This document shows, in pieces, positions 40,586-52,067 of a DNA stretch of 64,000 nucleotides. The notes below the pieces were generated by a model. That model ran no database searches, was not told the DNA's origin, and saw only the letters and a list, made by a program, of their open reading frames with translations. Positions within the stretch are counted from its first letter, which is position 1; each line of letters opens with the position of its first letter. Location: contig JACTAT010000014.1 in the NCBI GenBank assembly GCA_014526335.1, forward strand, positions 7,841,659-7,905,658. The letters are read 5' to 3'. Source of the DNA: Chrysaora quinquecirrha. Taxonomy: Eukaryota; Cnidaria; Scyphozoa; Semaeostomeae; Pelagiidae. The position numbers and the translations under genes are program-made.

Positions 40586-40859
40586 TGAAAGTAGCACCAA
40601 TTCCCTTTGTCGCATGGAATTCTCTCTTATCACTTATAACGTGATAAGCGAGAACGTATCCAGACCCATTCAGATCTTGACACCAGATTTTGCTTGTCAT
40701 TTAGAAGATTAATTTAAGCGAACTCTGCTAAGAATCAGAAAGTTATTTGCAGATATTTATGTTGACAATATCAGATAGGTATAAGAGACCGTATGATTTC
40801 ATTTTTCAGATTAGTCTCAAAGCTTATTAGGATGCAGGATGCAGGATTGTTTTATGGTT

Positions 40860-41175
40860 TCTGGTAATGGGCATAAAATAAGGTCTGATCACCTATGTTA
40901 CCCTCGCCTTTTTCTTGATCGCCGAGTTACATTGCTTCAAATTAATTATTACAATCAAGGCTAAAGTGAGAGAGGCATGCAAAATACTTTATATGGTGGT
41001 ATATTAACTATAAATGCACATCAAATATGGTCCAAAGTCTGATCACTTATGCTACCTCCGTCCTTCTTTGATCGCTGGGTTACGTTACTCCAAATTTTTA
41101 ATCATTAATAAAGGCTGAAAGCAGAGAAGAATGCAAAATACTCGATGGCTTTATATTTTCTCGTAATGAACGTAA
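40860..41175. repeat. Tandem duplication of about 155 bp
   Basis: TCTGATCACCTATGTTACC at about 40884 recurs as TCTGATCACTTATGCTACC at about 41039, with similar downstream sequence through ATGCAAAATACT. Diverged two-copy repeat. Confidence 0.65.
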
Positions 41176-41654
41176 AATGTGGTTAAACCACTTTTGTTGA
41201 TGAAACACAAACATGATCAAAACACAACAAGAAACAACGACTCTGGATTTTTGATGATCTGAATAATTTAACATCACAACCCTTTATCACTGATCTTCGC
41301 TCAATGTGGTCGCCTTTTCTTTAGAAAAATCCACCCCTTGGAATCCTCAGCTGAGAAGCTTTCAGTAATGTTGTGCTATACTTCAAACATCTGGTCAACC
41401 CTGTATTCTCTCCACTGAGCCGGTTCTTGGCTTTTAATTGAAATCGTAAGCTTCTTGCTTTAATAATTAACTCATGTGGTCCCAGAATTTTATCATTGAA
41501 ATTAAACGGAATTTCTAGCGGTTTCTCTCCTTTACTACTATATTTTGAAATTGTCTTTGAGCTTGCCCATCGAAACAGTGATTTATTCTACTTGTTAGAC
41601 TATGGTTTTGATCTTAAGGTTACGAGCCTGGTTTTCTGTAATATCGGAAAGATT

Positions 41655-42078
41655 CAGGCACGAAGCCAAGGGGGTGCGGGGGATTTTTCGCCTTATTTTT
41701 CGATTTCGATTCTTAGCCCGTCCAAAAATTACAGGATCAACACAGGTTTTGTTTTTATACATGCTTGCATTTAAATTTGGCGGCTTTCAACAGTGTTACC
41801 TCAGTTGTTTGCCTCTCCAAACCACAAGCTACAAGAATGACTCTTGCTTCGCTCGGTGGACCCTGATTCCCAAATTTTGCGTTGCAGCATTAGAGCGAAG
41901 CTCTCAGTGAAGGAAGCAGGGTGGGTCCAACGGGTGATAAGAAAAAATGTCATGCTTCCTGGGTCATTCCCGGGTCATTTTACCTCGTATAAAATTTTTA
42001 AAAAAAGCGTTTCCCCCATTTTCTACCAAGGTAGAGGGCGTGATCCATAGAAACTTTTAAGCGCTGGCTTCGTGCCTG
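41655..42078. mobile_element. MITE with CAGGCACGAAGCCA inverted ends
   Basis: Left CAGGCACGAAGCCA and right TGGCTTCGTGCCTG are exact inverted repeats 424 bp apart. The interior is non-coding; plus-strand frames 41496-41910 and 41844-42050 lie in it. No clear target duplication. CAGG..-type ends resemble hAT-like elements (inference). Confidence 0.75.
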
Positions 42079-43262
42079 TAGGATTTTCATTAGACGACCA
42101 TTCCAGAAAGCAGTCTCCCGAATCCTGGCGATCGTAAGCGACCGGCGAATATTGAGCCTGCGCATTTCATGTTTTCACACTTCCAGGGGCTTATTCAAGA
42201 GGATTGAAGAAATTCTTGTACAAATTTTTATAAATCTCATTCAATCTCATAAATCTGACCATAAAAGACAAAGAGATGTATAAATCCCAGAAGTCTCGTG
42301 CGCAATTTTGAAATGTTATACTCCTTCGGAAATTACACCTGGGACATCAAAAATGAACGCTACAAGATTATGATTACCCCTTAGAGCTGTGACCTATAAC
42401 TTGTTTGAACGTTAAAAATTAACATCTCAGAAACACCCCCTCCCAGCAATAGCTCCCTAAAAAAAACTTAGAAATTTCATCCAACAAAATCAATTTTATC
42501 AAAACAAAATCTGGTACCACTTTCTGTGTTTTACCAACCACAATTCGAGTTCTGAACACATTTACTACCAATTTACTACCTTTTTAATCATTTCTCTATA
42601 AAAGATTATGCATACTTAGAAAATCATATTTGTAAAAAAGATGTTAGTCTCTCAAAGAAAATAAAAAATTGTCCAAAAAGCTACTTAACTCAATCTCCCT
42701 TAAAAATACAATTTGTAAAATTAACTCACTAAACACATAAAGGAATCTACTGTGTTTCTGTACATCTTTGCCTTCATCAAGTAGGGCGTATTCTTCTAAA
42801 CCAATTCTTTTTTTCGATAGCCTTATTTTTCAGAATGTGTGTTTTTCGCAGCATGCGTCTGAATACAGCAGGTTTTCTAGCTTTAGCTCCAAACCCTCAA
42901 GTTCAGAAGAATACGCCCCTATTTCGTTATTCGTGCACTTATGTCATTCTCATTGCAACCTTCATTAATCATCGGCTTAATATATTGAAAAAACATAACT
43001 TCAAAAATAGATTAAGGCCACTAAAAATACTTATCACGGTGAAGTTAATCGCAGTACCATCGAGAAGGTGGTCTGATAAGGAAGAACGTTCAGGCCTGGC
43101 CTCATAAAGAGCTCGGGAAAATTTAATTTCTCCTCTATTTCCCAATCCTAAAGCGATTGGGACTCCTGTGGTCAGATTGCCCAAAGAGGCGGGAACCTAT
43201 GACTATGTTCTTATATATATAAAGGTGTTTATATACGGGTTTTTAATTACATAGGTACATAG
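42079..43262. other. Intergenic stretch
   Basis: AT-rich. Near 42780-42910, AGGGCGTATTCTTCT and AGAAGAATACGCCCCT form an inverted pair (ends of a roughly 140-bp palindromic element). No gene supported; the final part is probably 3' flank of the MADF gene. Confidence 0.45.
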
Positions 43263-45160
43263 TTAATGATCAGGGGTGGGTATGGCTGTTACATTCTGCT
43301 GCTCGAACTCAGCCGTGTGATACTTAAAGAAAATATTATTAATCTCATGTTTAATACAATACTTTATATGCGGTGGAAAACTCGACAACTCTGCGGCTAC
43401 CATATTGGCGAATGCTTGATCCGCATTTCTGCTTACGGCATCAACATCACTGATCTTGACAGGCTCCACATAACCCATGGTTGGCGGGTCCAAAGAAAAT
43501 GATTCCTCTTCGCTCATGGAAACCTCCTTTTCGTCCCGTTTTCTCTTTCGCATTATTCCATTAGCGACTTCACTGACAGTCTTGTTTGTAGCCTCGTTTT
43601 GGTTTCCCATGTCCTCGTTTTCAACCTGAAAAGGAGGCTGATGGTTGTTGTTGTCTTTGTTGTTTTTGGCAAGGTTTTGACTTTGAGGTATTATTTGAAC
43701 CATGCTTTTGCTTTCATTAAGAATACTTTCCGTCACTACCGTCCTGATTCTTATGTAAGGATTCAGCCAATCTAGAAATGAATAGGCTTCTAGATTTTTC
43801 TTAGCTCTTGCGAGCTCCACAGCCTCAACTGCTTTCGTAACTGAACATCGTTTCTTGCTGTATCTCTTTTTCATGTTCTCGAATTTTCTTGCACAGAGAT
43901 CTGTAACAAATACAAACCATGCTATGTATCAGTTTTTTCAAATAAAGAGCATAATTCAATGCCTTTAAGCACAATTTTGAAGACTGTGGCATTGTCGTCT
44001 TTCCTGCCCTGTTAGCTTCTCGTCAGAAGCTCATAAGATCTCGGATTGACCTCCGCCAACGGTGGAGCTCCACCAGTAGCGCCACAGCCAGCATCACAGA
44101 CAGGTTCAGGTCTCCTTACTTTGTCCGCTTTACCTGCGTCTGAGATCCCGACGATGGGTGCCATCAATCCAATCTAAATATATTTCACCTCGAAGGTGCT
44201 GTGGCGTCGTGGTCTGATCAAAGTGGCTTGCGGCGTCAGAAGCTCAGCACAGTCGGGGTCGGGTTCGAGCTCGAGCTCGTAATAGCCAGAGCCGAGGTTT
44301 CGATTAGTTAACCTACTACTGAGATCCCAGCGTTTGGCCCTAAATACATCATTTCACCTTCACCCTTTTATGTAAGTATCCACTAAATAATCTGATTTGA
44401 GAATAAGAAATTTAAGATGTTAAAATGAAAAGTTGCACAAACACAACAGTGAAATTCGCAGAATGAATTTCTTTTTCACCATCTTAGGTGTTCCAAATCG
44501 TTTCCATAGAAACACGACAAGCAAAAGTTGACTTTTTGATAGGGGAAAGAACAAATTTCAGCCTTGTGGGTTCTGGGTTGCTTTTTTAAAAGTCAGGTCC
44601 AAAATTTTATGTCTTTATGATTAACTATTGATTCATATTTTGGTTGATTTCGATTTTTGAAACAACGCAACCTTTTCTACTCCCTGGTCATGTCCGAATC
44701 TCTTACCGTAAGCGATTTGAATCAGACAACCTCTGAATCTCTCACCAGAGACACAGTGGTTGGACGTTAGCGAAGCTGCTGATTGATGGGCCTAGTTTCT
44801 CGAAAACGTTTCATTGTTTTAATCAAAAATCGAAATCAACCAAAATTATGAACCAATTGTTAAGACATAAAGTTTTCGAAATTTTTTTAATTCATGATAA
44901 TAATTTTTTCGAGAATGTATACATGATTTAAAATCTCCCGCTTATCAAAAGTGAGTTTGAGCATCGCGGGCGAAAATCAGCGACAGACAACCCTTACCTT
45001 TGTCTACTCCGAGCGCTTCTCCTATCGCGGCCCATGCTTGTGATCTATGTTCCTCTTTCTTGTAGCCTGGAACATTCCTATTATATAAACAGGGGTGTTT
45101 TTGAACCTCTGCAGCAAGAGCCATGTCTTGTCCAAGGCTATAGTCACTTGTAAAGTTCAT
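43263..45160 (-). CDS. MADF-BESS domain protein (putative transcription factor)
   Basis: Two exons, 45160-44998 and 43900-43263, joined in phase 1 across a GT-AG intron; 266 residues. Residues about 13-105 form a MADF (Myb/SANT-like) domain: LAAEVQKHPCLYNRN, SQAWAAIGEALGVDK, CARKFENMKKRYSKK, SFLDWLNPYI. A basic patch MRKRKRDEK may be a nuclear localisation signal. Residues 215-249 (QAFANMVAAELSSFPPHIKY and on to IFFKY) fit a BESS motif. MADF domains bind DNA, and BESS motifs mediate protein contacts (family knowledge, mainly from insects). The start was chosen at the ATG with good context (AAAATGAAC) just before the domain; the frame stays open upstream, so a longer N-terminus is possible. 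The target genes are unknown. Confidence 0.85.
44195..44365 (+). mobile_element. tRNA-derived SINE, (TTCACC)n tail (copy 5)
   Basis: GGTGCTGTGGCGTCGTGGTC head; GGGTTCGAGCTCGAGCTCG around the B-box (small internal duplication); CATCATTTCACCTTCACCC tail. In the MADF gene intron, antisense to the gene. Confidence 0.8.
44585..44885. mobile_element. Inverted-repeat element in MADF intron
   Basis: AAAATTTTATGTCTTTATGA and TTGGTTGATTTCGATTTTTG at the left are mirrored on the right by AATCGAAATCAACCAAAATT and TTAAGACATAAAGTTTTC. Arms of roughly 70 bp around a 150-bp centre. It lies about 110 bp from the exon 1 donor. Confidence 0.6.
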
Positions 45161-45879
45161 TTTCGTCGAGTTGTACCGTCCAAGATGGCGCCCTCTTCTC
45201 GCTGGATCGTGCTGAAAGCATGTGACTCGCAGGCGATTGTTGTGGTCGCCCGAATTAATATGGCGATTATAACCCAGAACAGGGAAGTCGGAAGTCGGGA
45301 ATAAACCACCAAAAGAACTGAGTATACTATTGTATACTGTATTTGCACTTTGCAGAAGATTAATTGTTTTCGTTTTTTTCGCTATTTCAAGGAATAACCA
45401 TCTTTTGAATAAATACAAAAGCCGTTTCGTTTGACTTGTTTGTGGGATTTTGAAGGTCATAATCAGAGGCCATAATAGTCCACACAGACGAACCCCAAAG
45501 CCCCCTTGGCCCTTGCAAACTTCGATATAAATCAGCAATGTCATGTCAGGTTGCATTATCAGATGCACAAATAGATTCAGGGTGAACCCCTTAGTTTCTC
45601 TTTAAACTCATTTTGATCACCCCCCGGCTTAGAAAAATAATCATGGAACAACATTGCGATCCAGAGGATTTCCTTGGGGAAACAAGGCGAAGCAGTTAAT
45701 AATATTTAGCTAACAATTTCAAATATTCATTACGTTAATGAATTTCTGTAATCGGTGTTAAAGAGGCTTAATTGCTTTGCTTGTGTCCTGTTGATTTCTT
45801 TAATGATGTCATAAGTCTATTTCAATTCAGTCATTTTATCCGTGCCCTTGAACTGAATGATATTTCATGATTTTGATGA

Positions 45880-46345
45880 CAATGTGCTGATGATGATGAT
45901 GATAATGATGATAATGATGATGATGATGATAAGGATGATGGCAATGGTGATTGGGATGATGATGAGGACATGATGATGATGATGACGATGATGATGATGA
46001 TCATGACGATGATGATGATTATGATGATAATGGTAATGATAATTATGATAATGAAGATGATAATGATGATGATGATGATCATGATCATGATGATCATGAT
46101 GATCATGATTATGATGATGATGATGATTAGGATGATGATGATGATGATAGCGATAATTGGTTGATTAATTGATGAGGAGGATTATGATGATTGTGAAAAT
46201 GTGGTGATAATGATTGTGATGATGCTGGTAATGATGATGATCATCATGAAGATGATGATGTTGATGATGATGATGATGATGGTGGTGATGATGATGTTTA
46301 TGACGATGATGATGAAGATAAGGATGATGATAATGCTATTGACAT
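45880..46345. repeat. Long imperfect (GAT)n array
   Basis: GAT/GATGAT repeats with interruptions over 450 bp. All open frames (Met/Ile-rich, Ser-rich) are artefacts. Confidence 0.92.
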
Positions 46346-46739
46346 TTTTTCATTGAAGTTTTGTTTCTTTTTCCGAGAAAGAAAACATTAGGGAAAGACC
46401 TCAAAAGCAAAACTTCATTTAGATTCATTAAAAATATAATCTAACACCAAATAACGACATTGAAAAAAAATTAATAAATATGTAAACCAATTTTCTTTAT
46501 AAAACTTGTTACGACAATCTGTCTTTTAAATCGGTCTTCGACTCCGCTCTTCGTAAAAGCTTCCGAACCGTATATTTTCATTCTGTAGTATACAAATTTA
46601 ATTCTATTTACATCTAAAGCAAATTAATACTCATCGTTTTGAAATAAAATAGAGATGGAAGCACATCTTGTTATCGAAATTCAACGAAATTCGTAAATAC
46701 ATCAAGACTCCTAAATACATTTTGTCAGTCCAGGCCTCA

Positions 46740-47475
46740 AGCATTGCCCTAAATGTGTAAATGAATTTGGGTGGATTAAGGGATTCGTTTGAAAGGCAAC
46801 ATTAAATCCAGAAAGATTCAGGATCATGTATCCAGATTAACGAATCCAGGGTTAGATTACCGTCTTGTCGTATCAACCCTCGTATTTTGATAGATCCATT
46901 AGCTTAAAGCTTTGTCGGGTTCAATAAGAGATTTAGGATTACAAATCTGGATGAAAACGGATAATATTGGATTTAGTCAACGGATGGATATATTGAATGG
47001 ATTCATAACCCAGAAATCTGGATCTGTAAACCTTTGGCTGACAACTTCACTCAGTCACTCGTTAAATGACTGACCCAAAATGATTAATATTACGTTCGAA
47101 GATTATGATTAGGAATCTAAATTAATATAACCAAGCAAGATGAATCTTTGAATCGTGAAACGGATATTTTGAATCTGGATTGCTTTTCTAGATTGCAATG
47201 AATCATAAAGGATTCCTCATCTTGAATCCGGATCACTTTCTCTATAGCATAGAGATAGAGGTTAATAACATTCACGTTTGATGGTTACGATTAAAAGAAT
47301 CTAGTTTGATGTGTGGGCAGAAAAATTTAGCTGAGCAATTCATATGGATTGATCCGGATTGATCTTAAAAATCTGGTTCGCTACTGTATGCTGTGAAGGG
47401 TTACTCAGCGAAAAAATGATTTAGGATTATAGGAATCTGGATTACGAATCTAGTTTAAAGGTTGAATGTCTTGCG
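46740..47475. repeat. Degenerate ATCTGGATT / GAATCC-rich tract
   Basis: The words ATCCAGATT, ATCTGGATT and GAATCC recur many times in both orientations over about 700 bp with no fixed period. Looks like a strongly decayed satellite. It ends just 3' of the RING gene stop. Confidence 0.45.
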
Positions 47476-47540
47476 TTGCAATCATATGAATCTACGATCG
47501 CTCGTCTAATTAAAAACTGATGTTTATATTGTTAAATTAG

Positions 47541-48470
47541 CTACGAATACTCGATTTCAGAGCGATTGGATGTCATTGAAAACTTTGCTGTTGTGATTAG
47601 TTCCAACCATCTCTCAAGGACAAGCCGTTGGTGTTCATGAAACCAATTACTAGCACAGGATGTCGCCAATAACATGTGAACATCTTGCGAATACCCCGCG
47701 TAATTATGGTAATACGTATAACATCGCTTTATCGCCATAAAAATGCGATTTCTGTCGATACAGAGCGGTCTGTCTAGAAGATGCTTGGCGACTAAGCACG
47801 ATAACTGCGCGATGCTACTCGGAGAATAACCATACGAATACTCAGGGTCCCAATCAGGGTACGTCCTCTGCTGACTCTCACGAAGTTCGTGTTCGTGTTT
47901 CAGTTTTTCAAGCTCCGTTAGAACGTTCGACGCGTATTCCTCTGAGTCCTTCAGCGCTAATCGCGTTTTCGATAAATCGAGCTCCAACGCGGCGATCTGT
48001 CGTTGAAGGGAGTCGATGGAAATATCGCTGCTTGAATTCTCTCTCGTCTTTTTCAGCTCCTCCTCAATAACTGAACAATTTTTATAATGATTCGCAAGTT
48101 CGTTTTTCGGTAGAGTTTCGCCGCAAGCCGAGCACTTCACTTCTCGAAATTCGCACCGTTCCAGATGCTTCCGTAGAGATTCGAGTCGCATAACGATCTT
48201 GCAACCACGTTCTGAGTTATCGCACCAAACGAGTAGTGCGTCGATCATGTTACGAACGGCCAAGTTCGGTATCAGATCGAATCTCGATGTATAAGACCGA
48301 CAACCCGGACAGGAATCTGTCTCCGGTCGGTCTAACCATGTTTTCAGGCATTCCTCACAAAATGAGTGACCGCATAGGGTAACCACGGCTTGGTCCATAA
48401 CACCAGTGCATATATTACAGACAAGGTTCTGGTCCACGTTGCTGACAAATCGATCCACCATGAATCCCAT
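47541..48470 (-). CDS. RING finger / TRAF-type zinc finger protein (NRDP1-like E3 ligase)
   Basis: Intronless, 309 residues. A C3HC4 RING has ligands Cys18, Cys21, Cys33, His35, Cys38, Cys41, Cys54 and Cys57. Residues 82-132 form a TRAF-type zinc-finger region (CDNSERGC, RKHLERCEFREVKCSACG, NHYKNC). Residues about 133-200 are a charged coiled coil. The N-terminal layout (MGFMVDRFVSNVDQNLVC) resembles NRDP1/RNF41 and related RING-TRAF ligases, which transfer ubiquitin from E2 to substrates (family knowledge). The last 100 residues (Tyr-rich, then CLVAKHLLDRPLCIDRNR and NWFHEHQRLVLERWLELI) do not look like the USP8-binding domain of NRDP1, and I do not recognise them. The substrate is unknown. 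A single exon among intron-rich neighbours suggests origin by retroposition (inference). Confidence 0.88.
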   Translation of the reverse strand: MGFMVDRFVSNVDQNLVCNICTGVMDQAVVTLCGHSFCEECLKTWLDRPETDSCPGCRSYTSRFDLIPNLAVRNMIDALLVWCDNSERGCKIVMRLESLRKHLERCEFREVKCSACGETLPKNELANHYKNCSVIEEELKKTRENSSSDISIDSLQRQIAALELDLSKTRLALKDSEEYASNVLTELEKLKHEHELRESQQRTYPDWDPEYSYGYSPSSIAQLSCLVAKHLLDRPLCIDRNRIFMAIKRCYTYYHNYAGYSQDVHMLLATSCASNWFHEHQRLVLERWLELITTAKFSMTSNRSEIEYS

Positions 48471-51400
48471 CTTGATCCTTATTGAACTGAATTGTGAACC
48501 GTCTATTTTCTTTACTCACTGTGTAGACTCCTTCTTTCTTCAAGGCTAAAAGTCGAAACACAAAAATAAACACTAAACAACAAGGCACAAATTTCGAAAT
48601 ACTCTGAAATTATTGCGAGTTTTTCTCTGGGTTCATGTACGTCTCTCTGGCCTAATTATAATCAATTTTTAATGTCTTCGTTAATAGTATTTCCTTCATT
48701 ATCACCTTCTTACCTTAGATCTTCAGAAATTAAATTTGTTGTCATTAAAATTCCTGAACTTTCTATTTTCGTATAATTTTCCTTAATTATGCGCGAATTC
48801 AATTCAGGAAAATCTTTAGCAAGCAACACGTAGCCACGCCTAAAACTGGTTTTAACTGCTACTTCACAAAATCAACGACCTTCTTCCTTCACATTCGTGA
48901 CCTGAATTTCTCTCTTTCTACAAAAATTCTTCAGCTTTTTCGAATGACTGTTCTTATTATTCATATCCCCAACAATGTACAGTCACGCTGTTTGCACTGG
49001 CCTAATGAAAAGTAATAATTATTTTTATTTGTTAAAATTCTTTGCGATTCAACTTATTCTTTCCCTTCACGGTTCCTTCTCAGACCTTCAATTGTGGTCG
49101 TAAATTATTTTCAAATCCGATATCCTTTCCTCTGCGGAAGAAAGACTTCGTTTGTTCAAACCATAGAAATGATGTTCAAACCCAAGCAGAACCCAGGGCA
49201 ATTAGCACTTGGCAGCTCTATCTTTGATAGAATAAATTAGTCTGAACGGGGGCTGAACCCCCATATCGACCTCGACCGAGGGCCGGATATTGTGAGAGGA
49301 AGGGAAGGCAAAAATTGGGGAGAAGGAGTGAAAGGAATGGGGGCAAGAGATCATCGCTATAAAAACGTAAATTATTGGAATCAGGGGTCTTGGAACTCGG
49401 AAGAGCTGAGGGGGCAGTGGAGAAATTAGTCCGATATCGACCTGAAAGGGTCTGAAAGAGAGCATATTAATATTCTTTCTGAGGAAGGACAAGAAGGTTT
49501 TTCTTTTGTTAAACGTTTTTTAAGTTAAAATCATTTTGCTATAGGCCTATACTTCAATGTACGAGTCAATGTAAATCCTGTCCAATCTGAATATGCTAGC
49601 ATTTTAGTAGGATAAACTCCAAAAACGAAAAGAAGAGTGCTGAGAGAAAGTGCTATAGACTCTTAAGACGTAACCAACCAATAAGCAACTCTGGAGCTGA
49701 AATTTAAGACAATTTAAGAAACTTTAAGTGAGTTTGTACTATACCTAATAATTTTCTCTCTTCTTCTCTTCCTTTTCCTCTTGGTTTCTCTCTTTATCTC
49801 TACAATGTGACTGCTCGAATCCAAAACTTCACAGCGTCCCAAAACATTCCCCAACACAACGCGATAAAACTCTCACCCAAGCATTTCAAACTCGTGTTGT
49901 TAATATCACCCTTGCTCACTGCTTTTATCACGGTTATGTTGTCGTAAATCTTCCCATATTCAGAACTTGTTGGAGAGTGAATAACAATATGGATGCTGAT
50001 TGGTAATTTGTTTTCTTTGAAAACCGTGGGTGTGCTCATTCGATTTTCAAAAGAGTACTTCGAGCTCGTTTGGGAATTTATATAAAACCACTCTTGAAAA
50101 TTTAATCTAATCAAAATCATGTGGGCTTGCCCAACAGGTGAATCCAGTGGTCTTTGCTCTCTACCTGTTTGTCGTTTTAATCAGGGGGGTTATTGCGCCA
50201 TCTGGTACACAGTGTGTTGAGATATGTAATCTCTTGGTAAAGTAGATAACGCGAAACGTAAATTTTTTGACTTTTTTAATGGTACCTTATGGGTACTGGA
50301 TCTTCATTTCTCCATATGTACTTATATGTACAAAGAACGTTGTGAAATTTGAAGAACAAGTCTCTTATTTCGATAAAGGCCCCGAGCGCTTATTTAAAAA
50401 CATAAGAGGAGCAATCATTTGAAAAAGATGAATAAACTATATATAAACGCTCTGCCGAAAACTAAGTTTTGCAGCAACCAGCAAAACGTGTCCCTTGATT
50501 CCTCCTATCACCTTAATCCTATTAGAATCTTGCACAAAACATTATACTATCAACGTAGTGTCTGGTTTGGGACTAACCCGATGGGCAGATCTATAAACAA
50601 ATTTTTGTAGGCTTAAATTAGCTATATATTTGTTAATTGCCTGCGTAAAATAAATTAATGATGATGATGATGATGAAGATCAAGCAAAAGAGCGCGCTTA
50701 TTCGAGGGAATACGGTAATCTGGGGTTCTTCAAGGTCAATTCTCCCTCCTGTAGATATTAATGTGGAGATTTGTCATTTTCATTTTAGGTCATTACATAT
50801 TCGGCTCAGGTACTCTGGGTAGCCTTAGAAAAGCAGGCGAAGACACTTAGAGATTGTGAGCTGCAGGGGCTGAAAACACCTTCGCCAGTTTCGCCAAATA
50901 TAAGATTCATCGATATCAGTCGTTAGAGCTCGAAAATAAACAAGGGATGTTCTTTAATCCCAGAGGCCCTTTCAGGTCTTCGTTCCAGACCTCTTTCCAA
51001 GCAGTGCATTAGAAGTGTAAGCTATGCGTCTGCCGATTCGCCCGGTGATGACGTAGACTTCAAGCATTGGGGCAGCAGTGATTGATGTTAGTAGGCGTGC
51101 AGAAGATATTGCTTTTTCTAAATAAACATTTTTTCGTATACATAAACGCCCAAAAAATGCATTCCTTACGATCTGTGTAGTAGGATAGCTTTCGCATCTC
51201 TGATGGTCTGCCTTTGTGAATTTTCATGAGTGACGTGAGCATGGGGGCAGCGGAGGCCGAATTGACATCAGTAGGAAGAAAAGGTTTCTCCTTTTCCCCT
51301 GGAAACCAATTATCGCATTACACGCCCTCGACCACACGAAGATGAACGAATTTTCATCGACGAAAACAAAAGGTTCCTACTCGCCACTCAAGTTTACTTT

Positions 51401-52067
51401 TCCCTGCTAAACTTGACTATACCATGCCCCGCTAACATTTTACTAAATTATACGTTCACTTTTCTTAAACTTAATTTGTACCTTTCTTTACTTGGCTTTA
51501 CTTTTCTTTACTTGTCTTTCCTTTATATTCCTTTTACTTTACTTTACTTTACTTTACTTTACTTTACTTTACTTTACTTTACTTTACTTTACTTTACTTT
51601 ACTTGACTTGACTTGACTTGACTTGACTTTTGACTTGACTTGACTTGACTTGACTTGACTTGACTTGATTTGACTTGACTTTAATTTACTTTTATTTACT
51701 TTATTGTGCTTTAATTTACTTCTTGTTGCTTCTTGTTACTTCTCTTACTGAACTTTTGTTTTGCTTAATGTGACTTTACTTTATTTCACTTAATCTTGCT
51801 ATGTATTTTTACATAATTTAAGAATGCCTATTCGTTACTGTCGTTACTTTTTTTGTTTTCTCAAAGAAATCTAAAATTTTCGTCTTTCGAACCTAGGAAT
51901 CCATTAGGTAAATTAAGTTGCAAAAACATAAATTAAAGCGTCTTCAAATCATATTTTAATCATGCTAATAGATCGCAATCATTTTCCTTTAAGAAATTAG
52001 TGGTTATTGTCATTTTGGGTCCAAATGTACCGTATTTTCTATGCAAATTGCCACATTATGTCTGTCT
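48471..52067. other. Gene-free stretch
   Basis: 3.6 kb with no supported gene. A 106-codon minus frame (49800-50120) is the best open stretch but has no domain or splice partner that I could find. 50659-50676 is a short (GAT)n and 51528-51690 a pentanucleotide array. Confidence 0.5.
51528..51690. repeat. (ACTTT)n then (GACTT)n pentanucleotide array
   Basis: About 14 copies of ACTTT change abruptly to about 15 copies of GACTT near 51601. Same period and related units as the arrays in MPND introns 2 and 9. Confidence 0.92.

Noticed and set aside
49800..50120. 106-codon minus ORF ending in FWDAVKFWIRAVTL
   Set aside because: Composition is fairly protein-like, but no domain, partner exon or paralogue was found. 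Worth an RNA-seq check, not enough for a gene call.
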